Below the pieces are notes generated by a model. The model ran no database searches and was not told where the DNA came from. It saw only the letters and a program-made list of their open reading frames with translations. A stretch of 64,000 bases of DNA from Cupriavidus consociatus (lineage in GTDB: Bacteria > Pseudomonadota > Gammaproteobacteria > Burkholderiales > Burkholderiaceae). The position numbers and the translations under genes were made by a program. Positions within the stretch are counted from its first letter, which is position 1. Each line of letters opens with the position of its first letter. The DNA lies in contig NZ_JAGIQA010000001.1 of NCBI RefSeq assembly GCF_017814975.1, positions 248,001-312,000 of the forward strand, in the 5' to 3' direction. Shown here piece by piece: positions 1 through 8,623 of this stretch.

Positions 1-139
1 TTCAACGTGGGCGGCATCGCGCACCGCCGGTGCGGTCGGTGTGCGCGTGACGCGCGGCAACGTGGTGGATCGCAAAACGCGCCTGTGGCTGCTGAAGTTC
101 CCGAAGGGCAAGGGCCTGTCCGGCTACACGCTGCCCTGA
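1..139 (+). CDS. C-terminal end of an unidentified protein (5' truncated by window edge)
   Basis: The reading frame that begins at base 2 runs without a stop to TGA at 137-139 and gives a basic tail ending in KGKGLSGYTLP. The frame is open from the window edge and is followed 18 bases later by a strong intrinsic terminator, which supports it as the true end of a gene. I do not recognise the family from 45 residues, and nothing else of the gene is visible. Confidence 0.55.
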   Translation, partial: STWAASRTAGAVGVRVTRGNVVDRKTRLWLLKFPKGKGLSGYTLP

Positions 140-156
140 GCCTTGGCGACTTTGAA

Positions 157-190
157 GAAAAACCGCCGGTGCAGAACCGGCGGTTTTTTT
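157..190. terminator. bidirectional rho-independent terminator
   Basis: Perfect 10-bp inverted repeat AACCGCCGGT (161-170) and its complement (176-185) with a 5-base loop, flanked by A-rich sequence on the left and a T run on the right. It lies between the partial plus-strand gene and the minus-strand amidase gene, which converge here, so it can serve both. Confidence 0.9.
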
Positions 191-268
191 ATCCCGGGCG
201 GGCATCCTGGCGAATGCCGGGTGGGGATCGGTTGGAAGACCGTCCCCCGGGGTTCAGTGCCTCGCGGC

Positions 269-1786
269 CTAGACCGCTGAGACGCCGCCGTCTTGCTGCG
301 CCGTCCCGGCCGACGGCGGCGCCGTGACAATCGAACGCAGTGCCGGGTGGGCAGGCTTCAGCGATGCCAGGTCCGGCACCGGACGGCGCAATGCCGGCGA
401 CGCGGCAAACGCCGCTTCCATGGCCCGCGCCGCCGACAGCGTTTGCAGGTCGCCGCGGAAGCGGCCGGTGACCTGCAAGCCGAACGGCATGCCGGCGTCG
501 TCGCTGCCGCAGGGCAGAGCAATGGCCGGGTGCGTGGTCAGCGTCACGACATAGGTCAGCGCCAGCCAGCGGTAGTAGTTCTCTTGCTTCTCGCCGTTGA
601 TGGTGTCGGCGTACAGGTCGGTCCAGGAGAACGGGGACACGGGTGTGGTCGGCGACAGGATCAGGTCGTATTGCTGGTAGGCCCGCTGGAAGCGCTGCAG
701 GATCCGGTTCTGCTCGGCCTGTGCCCATGCGCTGTCGGCCAGCGACATCTTCGCGCCCATTTCATAGTTGGCGCGGGTGTTGGGCCCGAGCGCCGCGGGG
801 TCGCGCTGGTAAGCGTCGTGCAGGCCGGCGACGAAGCTCTCGGCACGCAGCACGTCGAAGCAGCGGTGCACGTCGCCAAGTTCGAAGCTGACTTCGTCGC
901 AACGCGCGAAGAGGTGGCGCATTGCCGCGATCTTCGAGCGGAACACGCGGCGGATGCCGTCATCGACCGCGCAGCTGCCGAAGTCTTCAGTCCAGCCCAC
1001 GCGCAACGTTGACAGGTCGACCGGTGGCGGCGACAGGTAAACATTGGCGTCCACCGCGTAGCTCAGTGGATCGGTCACTGACATCCCCGCCGAGGCCGCC
1101 AGCTGCAGGCAGGTGTCGTCGACGGTGCGCCCCATCGGTCCCACCACCGAGATCGGCGTCCAGCCCAGCAGCTTGCGCGAGTTGGGCACGATGCCGGGCG
1201 ATGGGCGGAACCCGACCACGCCGCACTTGGCCGCGGGAATGCGCAGCGAGCCGCCGGTGTCGGAGCCGGTGCAGACCGGCAGCAGGTCCGCGGCCAGCGC
1301 CGCCGCTGATCCGCCCGACGATCCGCCGGCATTCAGGTTCGGATTGAACGGATTACCCGTAGCGCCCCAGACCGCGTTGCGCGAATTCGCGCCGGCGCCC
1401 ATCTCCGGAATGTTGGTCTTGCCGACCACGATGGCGCCGGCCGCGCGCAAGCGCGCCACCAGCACGTTGTCCTCGGCCGGCACATGGTTGCGGAACAGCG
1501 GCGAACCGTAGGTGGTCAGCAGCCCCTGCGTCGCCTCCAGGTCCTTCACCCCGAGCGGCAGCCCGTGCAGCAGGCCAAGCGGTTCGTTGCGCAGCACCGC
1601 CTGTTCGGCGGCGCGCGCTTCCTGGCGGGCACGCTCGAAGCAGGTGGCCGTGATGGCATTGATCAGCGGGTTGTAGGCCTCGATGCGCGCGATGCACGCT
1701 TCGAGCAGTTCGACCGGCGAAATTTCCCCGGAGCCGATCAGGCGGCGCAGTTCGACCGCGCTCAATGAGGTCAGCGATGTTTGCAT
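269..1786 (-). CDS. amidase signature family protein
   Basis: 505 residues, the usual length for the amidase signature family, which hydrolyses amide (or ester) bonds with a Ser-cisSer-Lys triad. The triad is visible: Lys81 in LGVKD, Ser156 in the GGSSGGS stretch and the nucleophile Ser180 in DTGGSLRIP. There is no signal peptide, so it should be cytoplasmic. The ATG at 1786 lies 72 bases after the Bug receptor gene on the same strand, so the two probably form one transcript divergent from the LysR gene. The substrate is not readable from the sequence; the context suggests an amide or N-acyl compound brought in by the Bug system. Gln-tRNA amidotransferase subunit A is a related possibility, but there are no gatB/gatC neighbours. 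Confidence 0.9.
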   Translation of the reverse strand: MQTSLTSLSAVELRRLIGSGEISPVELLEACIARIEAYNPLINAITATCFERARQEARAAEQAVLRNEPLGLLHGLPLGVKDLEATQGLLTTYGSPLFRNHVPAEDNVLVARLRAAGAIVVGKTNIPEMGAGANSRNAVWGATGNPFNPNLNAGGSSGGSAAALAADLLPVCTGSDTGGSLRIPAAKCGVVGFRPSPGIVPNSRKLLGWTPISVVGPMGRTVDDTCLQLAASAGMSVTDPLSYAVDANVYLSPPPVDLSTLRVGWTEDFGSCAVDDGIRRVFRSKIAAMRHLFARCDEVSFELGDVHRCFDVLRAESFVAGLHDAYQRDPAALGPNTRANYEMGAKMSLADSAWAQAEQNRILQRFQRAYQQYDLILSPTTPVSPFSWTDLYADTINGEKQENYYRWLALTYVVTLTTHPAIALPCGSDDAGMPFGLQVTGRFRGDLQTLSAARAMEAAFAASPALRRPVPDLASLKPAHPALRSIVTAPPSAGTAQQDGGVSAV

Positions 1787-1858
1787 CGGTTGCTTGGAGC
1801 TGGAATGAAAGTCTGTGGCGCGGTGCCGCTGTCGCGTTACCGGCCGGTGTCGGGAAGG

Positions 1859-2854
1859 TCAGTCGAGCTTGATGTTGGCGCGCTGTGCGATCGCGCGCAT
1901 CTGCGGGATTTCCTTGTCGATCATGGCGGCGACCTGCTTGCCGGGCGCGAACGACGGCTCGATGCCGCTGTCCGCCAGCTGGCTGCGTGTGGCCGGATCG
2001 GCAATGGTGTCGGCCAGCGCCTTCTCCAGCTTCGCCCGGACCTCGGCGGGCAGGCCGTGCGGCCCGACCAGCGCGATCCACGTGCGGGCATCCATGCCCG
2101 GATAGCCGCTTTCCGCAACGGTCGGCACATTGGGCAGCAGCGCGGAGCGCTTCGCCGTGGTGACCGCGATGGCCTTGATCTTGCCGGACTTCAGTTGCGG
2201 GATCGCCGCGGCGACGGTATCGACGCTGAACGGGATCTGGCCGCCGATCAGGTCCGTCATCGCCGGCGCGCTGCCTTTGTACGGGACATGCAGCAGCTTG
2301 GTGCCGGTGAGGTTCAGCAGTTCCTCGCCGGCGAAGTGCGCGGTGGTGCCGGCGCCGAACGATCCGTACGAGTATTTGCCCGGCTGTGCCTTGACCGCGC
2401 TGACGAACTCCTTGAGGTTATTGACCGGCACCTCGCGATTGGCCAGCAGCACCAGCCCGGTCGAGCCGATCAGCCCGATCGGCTCGAAGTTCTTTTGCGG
2501 GTCATATGGCAGCCTGGCGTAGACCGCGGGATTGACAGTAAAAGTGGTGCCCGAGGTCGCCATCAGCGTGTAGCCGTCCGGTGCCGACTTTGCCACGTAG
2601 CTCGCCGCGACCACGGTGCCTGCGCCGGGCCGGTTCTCGACCACCACGGTCTGGCCGAGCCGTTCGCCGAGCTTGCGCGCGATCGTGCGGCCGACGATGT
2701 CGGTGGCGCCGCCTGGCGGGAACGGCAGCACAAGCTGGATCGGCTTGGACGGATAACCGTCCTGCGCCGCAGCCGGAGCGGGTGCCAGCACGGCGGCGGC
2801 GGCCAGGCTGCAGGTGCACAGGAACAACGGGGGGCGGTAAGCGGTGGATCGCAT
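1859..2854 (-). CDS. Bug-family periplasmic solute receptor (TTT transporter substrate-binding protein)
   Basis: Start chosen at the ATG at 2854, which gives 331 residues beginning MRSTAYRPP with a classical signal peptide that ends near AAAQDGYPSKP. An upstream in-frame GTG at 2908 would only add residues before the signal. The mature protein opens with the Bug hallmark PIQLVLPFPPGGATDIVGR and has the usual later blocks (DGYTLM, NFEPIGLIG, KIKAIAV). Bug receptors bind carboxylates or other small acids in the periplasm, and many have no adjacent TctAB, as here. It precedes the amidase and is divergent from a LysR regulator. Confidence 0.92.
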   Translation of the reverse strand: MRSTAYRPPLFLCTCSLAAAAVLAPAPAAAQDGYPSKPIQLVLPFPPGGATDIVGRTIARKLGERLGQTVVVENRPGAGTVVAASYVAKSAPDGYTLMATSGTTFTVNPAVYARLPYDPQKNFEPIGLIGSTGLVLLANREVPVNNLKEFVSAVKAQPGKYSYGSFGAGTTAHFAGEELLNLTGTKLLHVPYKGSAPAMTDLIGGQIPFSVDTVAAAIPQLKSGKIKAIAVTTAKRSALLPNVPTVAESGYPGMDARTWIALVGPHGLPAEVRAKLEKALADTIADPATRSQLADSGIEPSFAPGKQVAAMIDKEIPQMRAIAQRANIKLD

Positions 2855-2966
2855 GGCGGGGGCTCCGGCAGATAGGACTCGACGCGGCGCGGAGGAAGAT
2901 CCGACCACGTCGAACCCATCGTACGACCGATCCGTCGTGGAATCGTGGCAATGTTTCGAACGCTTG

Positions 2967-2983
2967 ATTGCCGAAACGGCAAT
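2967..2983. promoter_or_regulatory. LysR-type operator, copy 1 (ATTGCC-N5-GGCAAT)
   Basis: Palindrome ATTGCCGAAACGGCAAT with the LTTR T-N11-A spacing (T2969, A2981), in the intergenic region between the divergent Bug receptor and LysR genes. A further GGCAAT half site lies at 2947-2952. The same half sites with the same spacing recur at 3956-3972 after the LysR gene. Confidence 0.75.
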
Positions 2984-3035
2984 TCATAGAATGAACGCCG
3001 TCGGCGCATGCTGAACACCCCACAACCTTCCGCCC

Positions 3036-3956
3036 ATGTCCTACCGCATCCTGCAGGAAACCGCGGTCCGCTACTTCCTGGAAGTCGTGCGCACCGGCTC
3101 GGTCAAGGACGCCGCGCTCAAGCTCAACGTGGCGCCGTCGGCGGTAAGCCGGCAGATCGCCAAGCTGGAGAGCGAGCTGGATACGCTGCTGTTCGACCGG
3201 CGCGCCCGCGGCCTCGTGCCCAACGCCGCGGGTGAACTGCTGGCCGCGCATGCCAAGCGCGCGCAGCAGGAGATCGATCGCGTCACCGGCGATATCCAGG
3301 CGCTGCGCGGCCTGCGCGTCGGCCAGGTGCGCCTGGCAAGCGTCGAGGGCATCGCCCACGATTTCATCCCGGCACTGGCCGCCAGCTTCCGGGAAAAGCA
3401 TGGCGGGATCCGCTTCGACCTGGACGTCTGCGCGCAAGGCGACATCGCGCGCCGCATCCGGGACGGCGAGGCGGATATCGGCATCACGCTGAGCGGGCTG
3501 CCCGAGCTCGAGATCGAAGTGGAATTGCGGCATCCGGCGCCGGTGCTGGCGATCATGGCGCCGGACCACCCGCTGGCCGGACAGCGCCAGCTCTCGCTGT
3601 CCCAGCTGGTCGGCTACCCGCTGGCGCTGCCGCCGAAGGACAGCTCGCTGCGGCAGCTGCTGGACACCAGTTGCAGCCGCCAGGGGCTGAGCTACCAGAC
3701 CGTTTTTTCCAGCAACAACCTGGATTCGCTGGTCGGTTTCACGACGGCCGGTGGCGGCGTCGTCGCTTTCTATGGCGAGCTGTCGGTCCGGCGACGGCTG
3801 CTGGAAGGCAGCATTGCCGCCATACCGCTGCGCGACCGCGAAATGAACGAGCGCTATATCGAGATCCAGACGCTGGCCCGCCGCAACCTGCCGCCGGCGG
3901 GACGCGCCTTTGTGCAGCACCTCGTCGAGGCCATCACCCACATCAGCCACCGATGA
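3036..3956 (+). CDS. LysR family transcriptional regulator
   Basis: 306 residues. The N-terminal winged helix-turn-helix (about residues 7-66) has the LysR pattern TGSVKDAALKLNVAPSAVSR, followed by a PBP2-type effector domain. It is divergent from the Bug receptor/amidase pair and upstream of a co-oriented FAD oxidoreductase. Identical palindromic operator halves occur immediately before and immediately after this gene, so it probably controls both neighbours and itself. The inducer is unknown, presumably the compound taken up by the Bug system or its breakdown product. Confidence 0.93.
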   Translation: MSYRILQETAVRYFLEVVRTGSVKDAALKLNVAPSAVSRQIAKLESELDTLLFDRRARGLVPNAAGELLAAHAKRAQQEIDRVTGDIQALRGLRVGQVRLASVEGIAHDFIPALAASFREKHGGIRFDLDVCAQGDIARRIRDGEADIGITLSGLPELEIEVELRHPAPVLAIMAPDHPLAGQRQLSLSQLVGYPLALPPKDSSLRQLLDTSCSRQGLSYQTVFSSNNLDSLVGFTTAGGGVVAFYGELSVRRRLLEGSIAAIPLRDREMNERYIEIQTLARRNLPPAGRAFVQHLVEAITHISHR

Positions 3957-3972
3957 TTGCCGTAAAGGCAAT
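3956..3972. promoter_or_regulatory. LysR-type operator, copy 2
   Basis: ATTGCCGTAAAGGCAAT repeats the half sites and T-N11-A spacing (T3958, A3970) of the operator at 2967-2983. It starts on the last base of the LysR stop codon and lies 118 bases before the FAD oxidoreductase ATG. A weaker partial palindrome with ATTG and CAAT ends follows at about 3987-4002 and could be an activation half site. Confidence 0.75.
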
Positions 3973-4090
3973 CGCCGATTCCAATAATTGCTTGCCAACA
4001 ATATTCCGCACGGCCATGCCGCCGAGGCAGAATCAGGCTTCGGATCCCGGATCGCAGGCCTGCCCGCGCGGCAGCATCGCATCAGACATC

Positions 4091-5329
4091 ATGACAAAGG
4101 ACATCGTTGTACTCGGCGCCGGCATGGTCGGCGTCTGCACTGCGCTGGCGCTGCGCCAGCGCGGCCATGCGGTCGTGCTGGTCGACCGGCGGGAGCCGGG
4201 CAGGGAGACGTCTTATGGCAACGCCGGCATCATCCAGCGTGAAGCGGTGCAGCCGTACGCCTTTCCGCGCGAGTGGATGGCGATGCTGCGCGTGGTGGCA
4301 CGGCAGGGTAATGATGTCCACTACCACCCCGGCGCGCTCGCCAGCCTGCTGCCGACGCTGGCGCGCTACTGGCGCGAATCCGCGCACGACCGCTATGCCA
4401 GCACCGTCACGGCCTACAGCGCGCTCATCCGCCATTGCCTGGCCGAGCACGAGCGCCTCATTGCGCTGGCCGGCGCCGACGATCTCGTGCGCAAGTCGGG
4501 ATGGCTCCAGGCCTATCGCAGCGCGGCAGCCTTCGACGATGCGGCGCGTGCCGCGACCGTAGTCGGACAGCAGCACGGGCTCGACTACCAGGTCCTCGAT
4601 CAGGCCGGCATCACCGCAACCGACCCGGCGTGGCGCGGCGCGCTGGCCGGGGCCATCCACTGGCGCGATCCGTGGACCGTCGCTGATCCGGGCGAGCTGG
4701 TCAGCCGCTATGCCGCGCTGTACACGCAGGCTGGCGGCATCGTGCGCCGCGGCGACGCGACGACGTTGAAGCAGACGGGAAGCGGCTGGACCGTGGCGAC
4801 GGACGAGGGGCCGGTCAACGCCGCCCACGCCGTCATTGCGCTGGGGCCGTGGGCCTCGGCGCTGATCCGGCCGCTCGGCTACCGCTTCCCGCTGTTCGTC
4901 AAACGCGGCTACCACCGCCACTATGCAGCCGAATCCATGCCGTCGCTGCCGCTGCTGGATGTCGAGAACGGCTTCCTCCTGGCGCCGATGAAGCGTGGCC
5001 TGCGCCTGACCACCGGCGCCGAGTTCGCGCATCACGATGCGGCGCCGACGCCGGTCCAGTTGCATAAGGCCGAGCGCCACGCGCGCGAACTGGTGGGCAT
5101 CGGCGAGCCGGTCGAGGAGGCTCCGTGGCTGGGCGCGCGGCCGTGCGTCGCCGATATGTTGCCGATCGTAGGACAGGCGCCGCGCCATCGCGGCCTGTGG
5201 TTCAACTTCGGGCATGGCCACCAGGGATTCACGCTGGGGCCCGTCACGGCCCGGCTGCTGGGCGAGCTGATCGATGGCGAGCAGCCGTGGGTCGATGCCC
5301 GACCGTATGATCCCGTGCGTTTCGGCTGA
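4091..5329 (+). CDS. FAD-dependent oxidoreductase, D-amino-acid dehydrogenase (DadA) type
   Basis: 412 residues from the ATG at 4091; longer in-frame openings upstream overlap the LysR gene and are not used. The N-terminus carries the dinucleotide-binding motif VLGAGMVGVCTALAL (residues 6-20), then the DAO-family ETSYGNAGII block. The C-terminal half has the conserved GHGHQGFTLGP motif of DadA-like enzymes. Such enzymes oxidise D-amino acids or other amines with FAD and pass electrons to the respiratory chain. Together with the amidase and Bug receptor this suggests uptake of an amide-containing compound, hydrolysis, then oxidative deamination. Exact substrate unknown. Confidence 0.88.
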   Translation: MTKDIVVLGAGMVGVCTALALRQRGHAVVLVDRREPGRETSYGNAGIIQREAVQPYAFPREWMAMLRVVARQGNDVHYHPGALASLLPTLARYWRESAHDRYASTVTAYSALIRHCLAEHERLIALAGADDLVRKSGWLQAYRSAAAFDDAARAATVVGQQHGLDYQVLDQAGITATDPAWRGALAGAIHWRDPWTVADPGELVSRYAALYTQAGGIVRRGDATTLKQTGSGWTVATDEGPVNAAHAVIALGPWASALIRPLGYRFPLFVKRGYHRHYAAESMPSLPLLDVENGFLLAPMKRGLRLTTGAEFAHHDAAPTPVQLHKAERHARELVGIGEPVEEAPWLGARPCVADMLPIVGQAPRHRGLWFNFGHGHQGFTLGPVTARLLGELIDGEQPWVDARPYDPVRFG

Positions 5330-5411
5330 ACGCGGGCGCGGGCACTTGCCATCACGGGCAGGGAATGGCGACTTGCTGGCTGTCATAATGCCAAGGTCGC
5401 CACGCAAGCAA

Positions 5412-5915
5412 CTATTCCGCTTGCTCCGCTGATTTTGCGGCCAGCATTTGTCCGATCCAGTAGCCGCTGTTGACCTCGATATTCTCCTGCAGGGTCACCA
5501 GGTCGACCATCTGGCCGCTTGCCAGCAGCATCGCGCGGGCGAGCAGGTCGAATTCCTGCTCGACCAGCTTGGATATGGTGTTGGCACGCTTGACCTGCGC
5601 GCGCTCCTGCAGCCAGGCGGCCCAGCCGTGCAACCATTCCTGCTGCTGCGCCTGCAGGCGCTGAACGATCGCGGACTGGAACTGCAGCAACTCCGTGAGC
5701 AGTTGCGTATCCATGCTGAATGGCGCCAGGTTCAGGGCCTTGGCTCCGGTACCGGCGGTACGCATGGCCCACCCGCTCGTCAGCGTCTGGAGCATCAAGG
5801 CACGCTGCATCGCGGCGGGCTGGGTCATGGCGAGGGCGTGGTGAAGTGCTGGCACCGCCTCGGTATTCGGCGCGGTCAGCGCGCCGTCGTGGTGACTCAT
5901 CGTGGTTCCTTCCAT
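5412..5915 (-). CDS. phasin-like PHA granule-associated protein
   Basis: 167 residues, mostly helical and Gln/Leu-rich (LLTELLQFQSAIVQRLQAQQQ), without a signal peptide, resembling phasin-type proteins that coat polyhydroxyalkanoate granules. The assignment rests mainly on composition, length and position: it starts 12 bases after the end of the PHB depolymerase gene on the same strand. The ATG at 5915 has a strong GGAGG upstream; a second ATG at 5900 is possible. It could be another helical accessory protein. Confidence 0.65.
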   Translation of the reverse strand: MEGTTMSHHDGALTAPNTEAVPALHHALAMTQPAAMQRALMLQTLTSGWAMRTAGTGAKALNLAPFSMDTQLLTELLQFQSAIVQRLQAQQQEWLHGWAAWLQERAQVKRANTISKLVEQEFDLLARAMLLASGQMVDLVTLQENIEVNSGYWIGQMLAAKSAEQAE

Positions 5916-5927
5916 CTTGCTCCTCCC

Positions 5928-6995
5928 TCAACCGCCAAGCCGGCTAAGCATGCCGTGAATTGCCTTGATCTGGATTGCGTTGCGCGAGTAGTAGTCCGGC
6001 CGCTCGGCGTCCGCGCAGGAATACCCCCACCAGTCCCAGCAGCCGTCCGGGTTCTGCGTCAGGCTGTCATCCGTACCCTCGGCCTGTGGATACAGCACGA
6101 TGATATTGTTGCTGTCGGCAATACTGTTGTAGCCCGTCGTCGTGATATACCGGTTGCCATAAGGCGGCTGGCTGGCGAAGTCGGACTGGCCGAAGGTGAA
6201 GTCGATATAGTTGTAGCCTTGCTTGCAGCCGTGCAGGGCGATATGGACCCGGGCCTCGGCGCCGTCGGCGACAGCCTGCGGCACATAGGCGTAGCCATAC
6301 TTGCTCATGCTGGCTCGCGCCTCGTTGCCAAAGAACTCGCTCTGGTCGAAGCGCAGCAGGCGCCCGCCCGGTCGTGGCGAGGGCGCGTGCAGCTTGCCGT
6401 AGATGTGCCGCAGGATGCTGTGGGACTGGATAAATCCGCCGTTGTTGATATATGGCGGCTGGTTGGTGGCCAGCGGCGAATCCTCGGCATTGTCGGTGAT
6501 GATCGAGTGGCCGGCCGGCACGCTGTCGTCATAGAGGATGTCGTCAGCGCTGACGCCAAGCAGGCGGTAGAACTCGCGGGTGCGTGCCACCACGCTCGAA
6601 TACACCACGCTGTCCTCGCTGCCGGTGAAGACATAGACGCGGTGCCCGGCAAGATTGGAGATAGCGTCGATTTCGCCGGCGAGTGCGGTCTGATGTGCAA
6701 GCTCGGCAAGATGCCTGGCGTTGGGCGCGGTCCGCGGCACCAGCGGGTTCATGCACAGATGCAGTGCATTCAGTTCGAAGGCATCCTCTGCTACCGCCGA
6801 CGCCGAGCGGAAGGACTCGGCACAGCGATATGGGCCTCCCGCGATAACCCCTGCGCCGCAAAAGCTCGACGAATGGGCCAGGTGCAGCTGCACGGTCATA
6901 AAGGCGCCTGACGAAAGCCCCGATATCGAGCTTTTTCCCTTTTCAACCTTGTACGCGCCGAGCTGTACGATCTGGCTGTCAAAATTGTCTGCCAT
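5928..6995 (-). CDS. polyhydroxybutyrate depolymerase, permuted (type 2) catalytic domain, no signal peptide
   Basis: 355 residues beginning MADNFDSQIVQLGAYKVEKG with no export signal. The lipase box G-L-S-S-G with nucleophile Ser28 sits near the N-terminus and the HGC oxyanion-type motif (ALHGCKQGYNYID) is far downstream, the order of type 2 PHA depolymerase domains. The C-terminal DGCWDWWGY stretch is typical. Lack of a signal peptide points to an intracellular enzyme acting on stored PHB granules, which fits the phasin-like gene next to it. No linker or substrate-binding domain follows the catalytic domain. Confidence 0.9.
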   Translation of the reverse strand: MADNFDSQIVQLGAYKVEKGKSSISGLSSGAFMTVQLHLAHSSSFCGAGVIAGGPYRCAESFRSASAVAEDAFELNALHLCMNPLVPRTAPNARHLAELAHQTALAGEIDAISNLAGHRVYVFTGSEDSVVYSSVVARTREFYRLLGVSADDILYDDSVPAGHSIITDNAEDSPLATNQPPYINNGGFIQSHSILRHIYGKLHAPSPRPGGRLLRFDQSEFFGNEARASMSKYGYAYVPQAVADGAEARVHIALHGCKQGYNYIDFTFGQSDFASQPPYGNRYITTTGYNSIADSNNIIVLYPQAEGTDDSLTQNPDGCWDWWGYSCADAERPDYYSRNAIQIKAIHGMLSRLGG

Positions 6996-7241
6996 GTCTC
7001 CACTTCCCTTGTTGAGATTCTGTCTGGCACCGGCATGACCGCACCAACGCCCGCGCGGGTTGCGATCGGGCGAATTTTCGTCACATCAGGTTCTGGAGCG
7101 GGGCGCGCAGCGGCTCGCATGGTGCGATGCACAACATACTAGCCGAGCGACATGGCGGTTGCCAGACAAATCTTCCACGGCAAGTCATGATGCCGTCACG
7201 ATGGGCTGGCCGGTTCGCCGCTCCCGTATCGGGCCGAGCCG

Positions 7242-8495
7242 TCAGTTGAGTGGCTTGACCCGACGGAACGCGAGCAGCATGGCAAGGTCGTATGCAATCT
7301 TCAGCAGGCCGCAGGCGACCAGCGGCGCGCTTGCATGGCCATAGGCCATCAACGTAGCGGCGAGCGCAGGACTGAGCGCGGCAGCCAGGCTGCGCGGCAC
7401 CGCGGTCAGGCTTGCCGCCGCCGCCCGTTCAGGCGGAGTGACAACGGCCATCACATAGGCCGTGCGGGTCGGCACATCCATTTGCGACAGTGCGCTGCGA
7501 GCCAGCAGCAAGGCCAGGCTCATCACCATCGTGGGCGCGAAAGCGGCCGCAATCAGGCACAGGCTGGAAGGGATATGCGTAAACACCATCGTATTGAGCA
7601 GGCCGATCTTGCGCGCCAGCGGCACCGCGGCAAGCTGCGAGAACGTCGTGAGCAGGCCTGCCAGGAAGAAGAACCGCCCGGTCGCGGCAGGACTCAGGCC
7701 GAAACGTTGCATCAGCCACAGCGACAGCAGCGAATTGACGACGAGCCCGCCCGCGAACGCGTCCACGCTGAACAGCATGGCCAGGCGCAATACGATCGGA
7801 CGGGACGGGCCCAATGGTGTTGTCGCCAGGGGCATTCCATGAGGCTGCGTGGCAGGCAGGCGCGCGTAGAGACGCCACAGCAGCAGCCCCGTGATCCCGT
7901 AAAAAACGAACATCAGGCGCATGGCATCGAGCGACGACAGCCAGGATTGCCCCGCCAGCCATGCAGGGATGACCGCTGCCAGTGCGCCCAACGCGGATGA
8001 GAATGCCCCGATCAGGCCGTAGCGGGCGAACAGCGCTGTCCGGTTGTCGGGCGAGGCCGATTCCGCCAGGCGCGCGTGTTCCAGCGGCAGGAAGACGCTG
8101 ACATCGCCGGAGCCAGGGTTAAGCGTGCCGACGAAGGCGACCACCAGAAGCGGCCACAGCGTGGAGAAGCCCGCGAAGCCGAGCCCGGTCGCAACCATCA
8201 GGGCAGCCGCCAGCATCAGCAAGCGGCGTTGCGGGTAGCGGTGCCCGACGATCCCGACCAGGATCGTGGCAAGGGCAGAACCGATCAGGGTCGCGCTGCT
8301 GATCAGCCCGACTGCCACCGGGTCGAAGCCCAGCGCCAGCAGGTAGGCCGGCAACAGCACGGCCACATAGCCATCACAGATGCCACGCAGCGCGCGGCCG
8401 GCCAGCAGCGGCAAGGCGTCGGCTTTCACACCGGCGGGCAGCGCGATGCGTTGAAGCCAGTGACCGCTGACGCTCGAGGGTTGGTTCTTATGCAT
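7242..8495 (-). CDS. MFS transporter
   Basis: 417 residues with about twelve hydrophobic segments and an MFS fold; segments such as GFDPVAVGLISSATLIGSAL follow the usual half-repeat layout. It lies 128 bases after the deacetylase gene on the same strand and may be co-transcribed. Nothing in the sequence fixes the substrate; MFS proteins of this length are often drug or metabolite exporters. Confidence 0.85.
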   Translation of the reverse strand: MHKNQPSSVSGHWLQRIALPAGVKADALPLLAGRALRGICDGYVAVLLPAYLLALGFDPVAVGLISSATLIGSALATILVGIVGHRYPQRRLLMLAAALMVATGLGFAGFSTLWPLLVVAFVGTLNPGSGDVSVFLPLEHARLAESASPDNRTALFARYGLIGAFSSALGALAAVIPAWLAGQSWLSSLDAMRLMFVFYGITGLLLWRLYARLPATQPHGMPLATTPLGPSRPIVLRLAMLFSVDAFAGGLVVNSLLSLWLMQRFGLSPAATGRFFFLAGLLTTFSQLAAVPLARKIGLLNTMVFTHIPSSLCLIAAAFAPTMVMSLALLLARSALSQMDVPTRTAYVMAVVTPPERAAAASLTAVPRSLAAALSPALAATLMAYGHASAPLVACGLLKIAYDLAMLLAFRRVKPLN

Positions 8496-8623
8496 AGGTC
8501 ATGGCCAGCGCCGCACCGACTTCTGCCAGCAGGGCCTCATCGTCCTTGAGCGGGGCCGTGCGGCGATGGGTCGCTACACGCCAGAGCGGTCAGGCGTGAT
8601 GGGCAAGGGCACGCACCGGCAAG

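Noticed and set aside
2502..4082. A 526-codon minus-strand frame opposite the LysR gene and Bug receptor
   Set aside because: It covers two well-supported genes and both operators, and its sequence has no family pattern.
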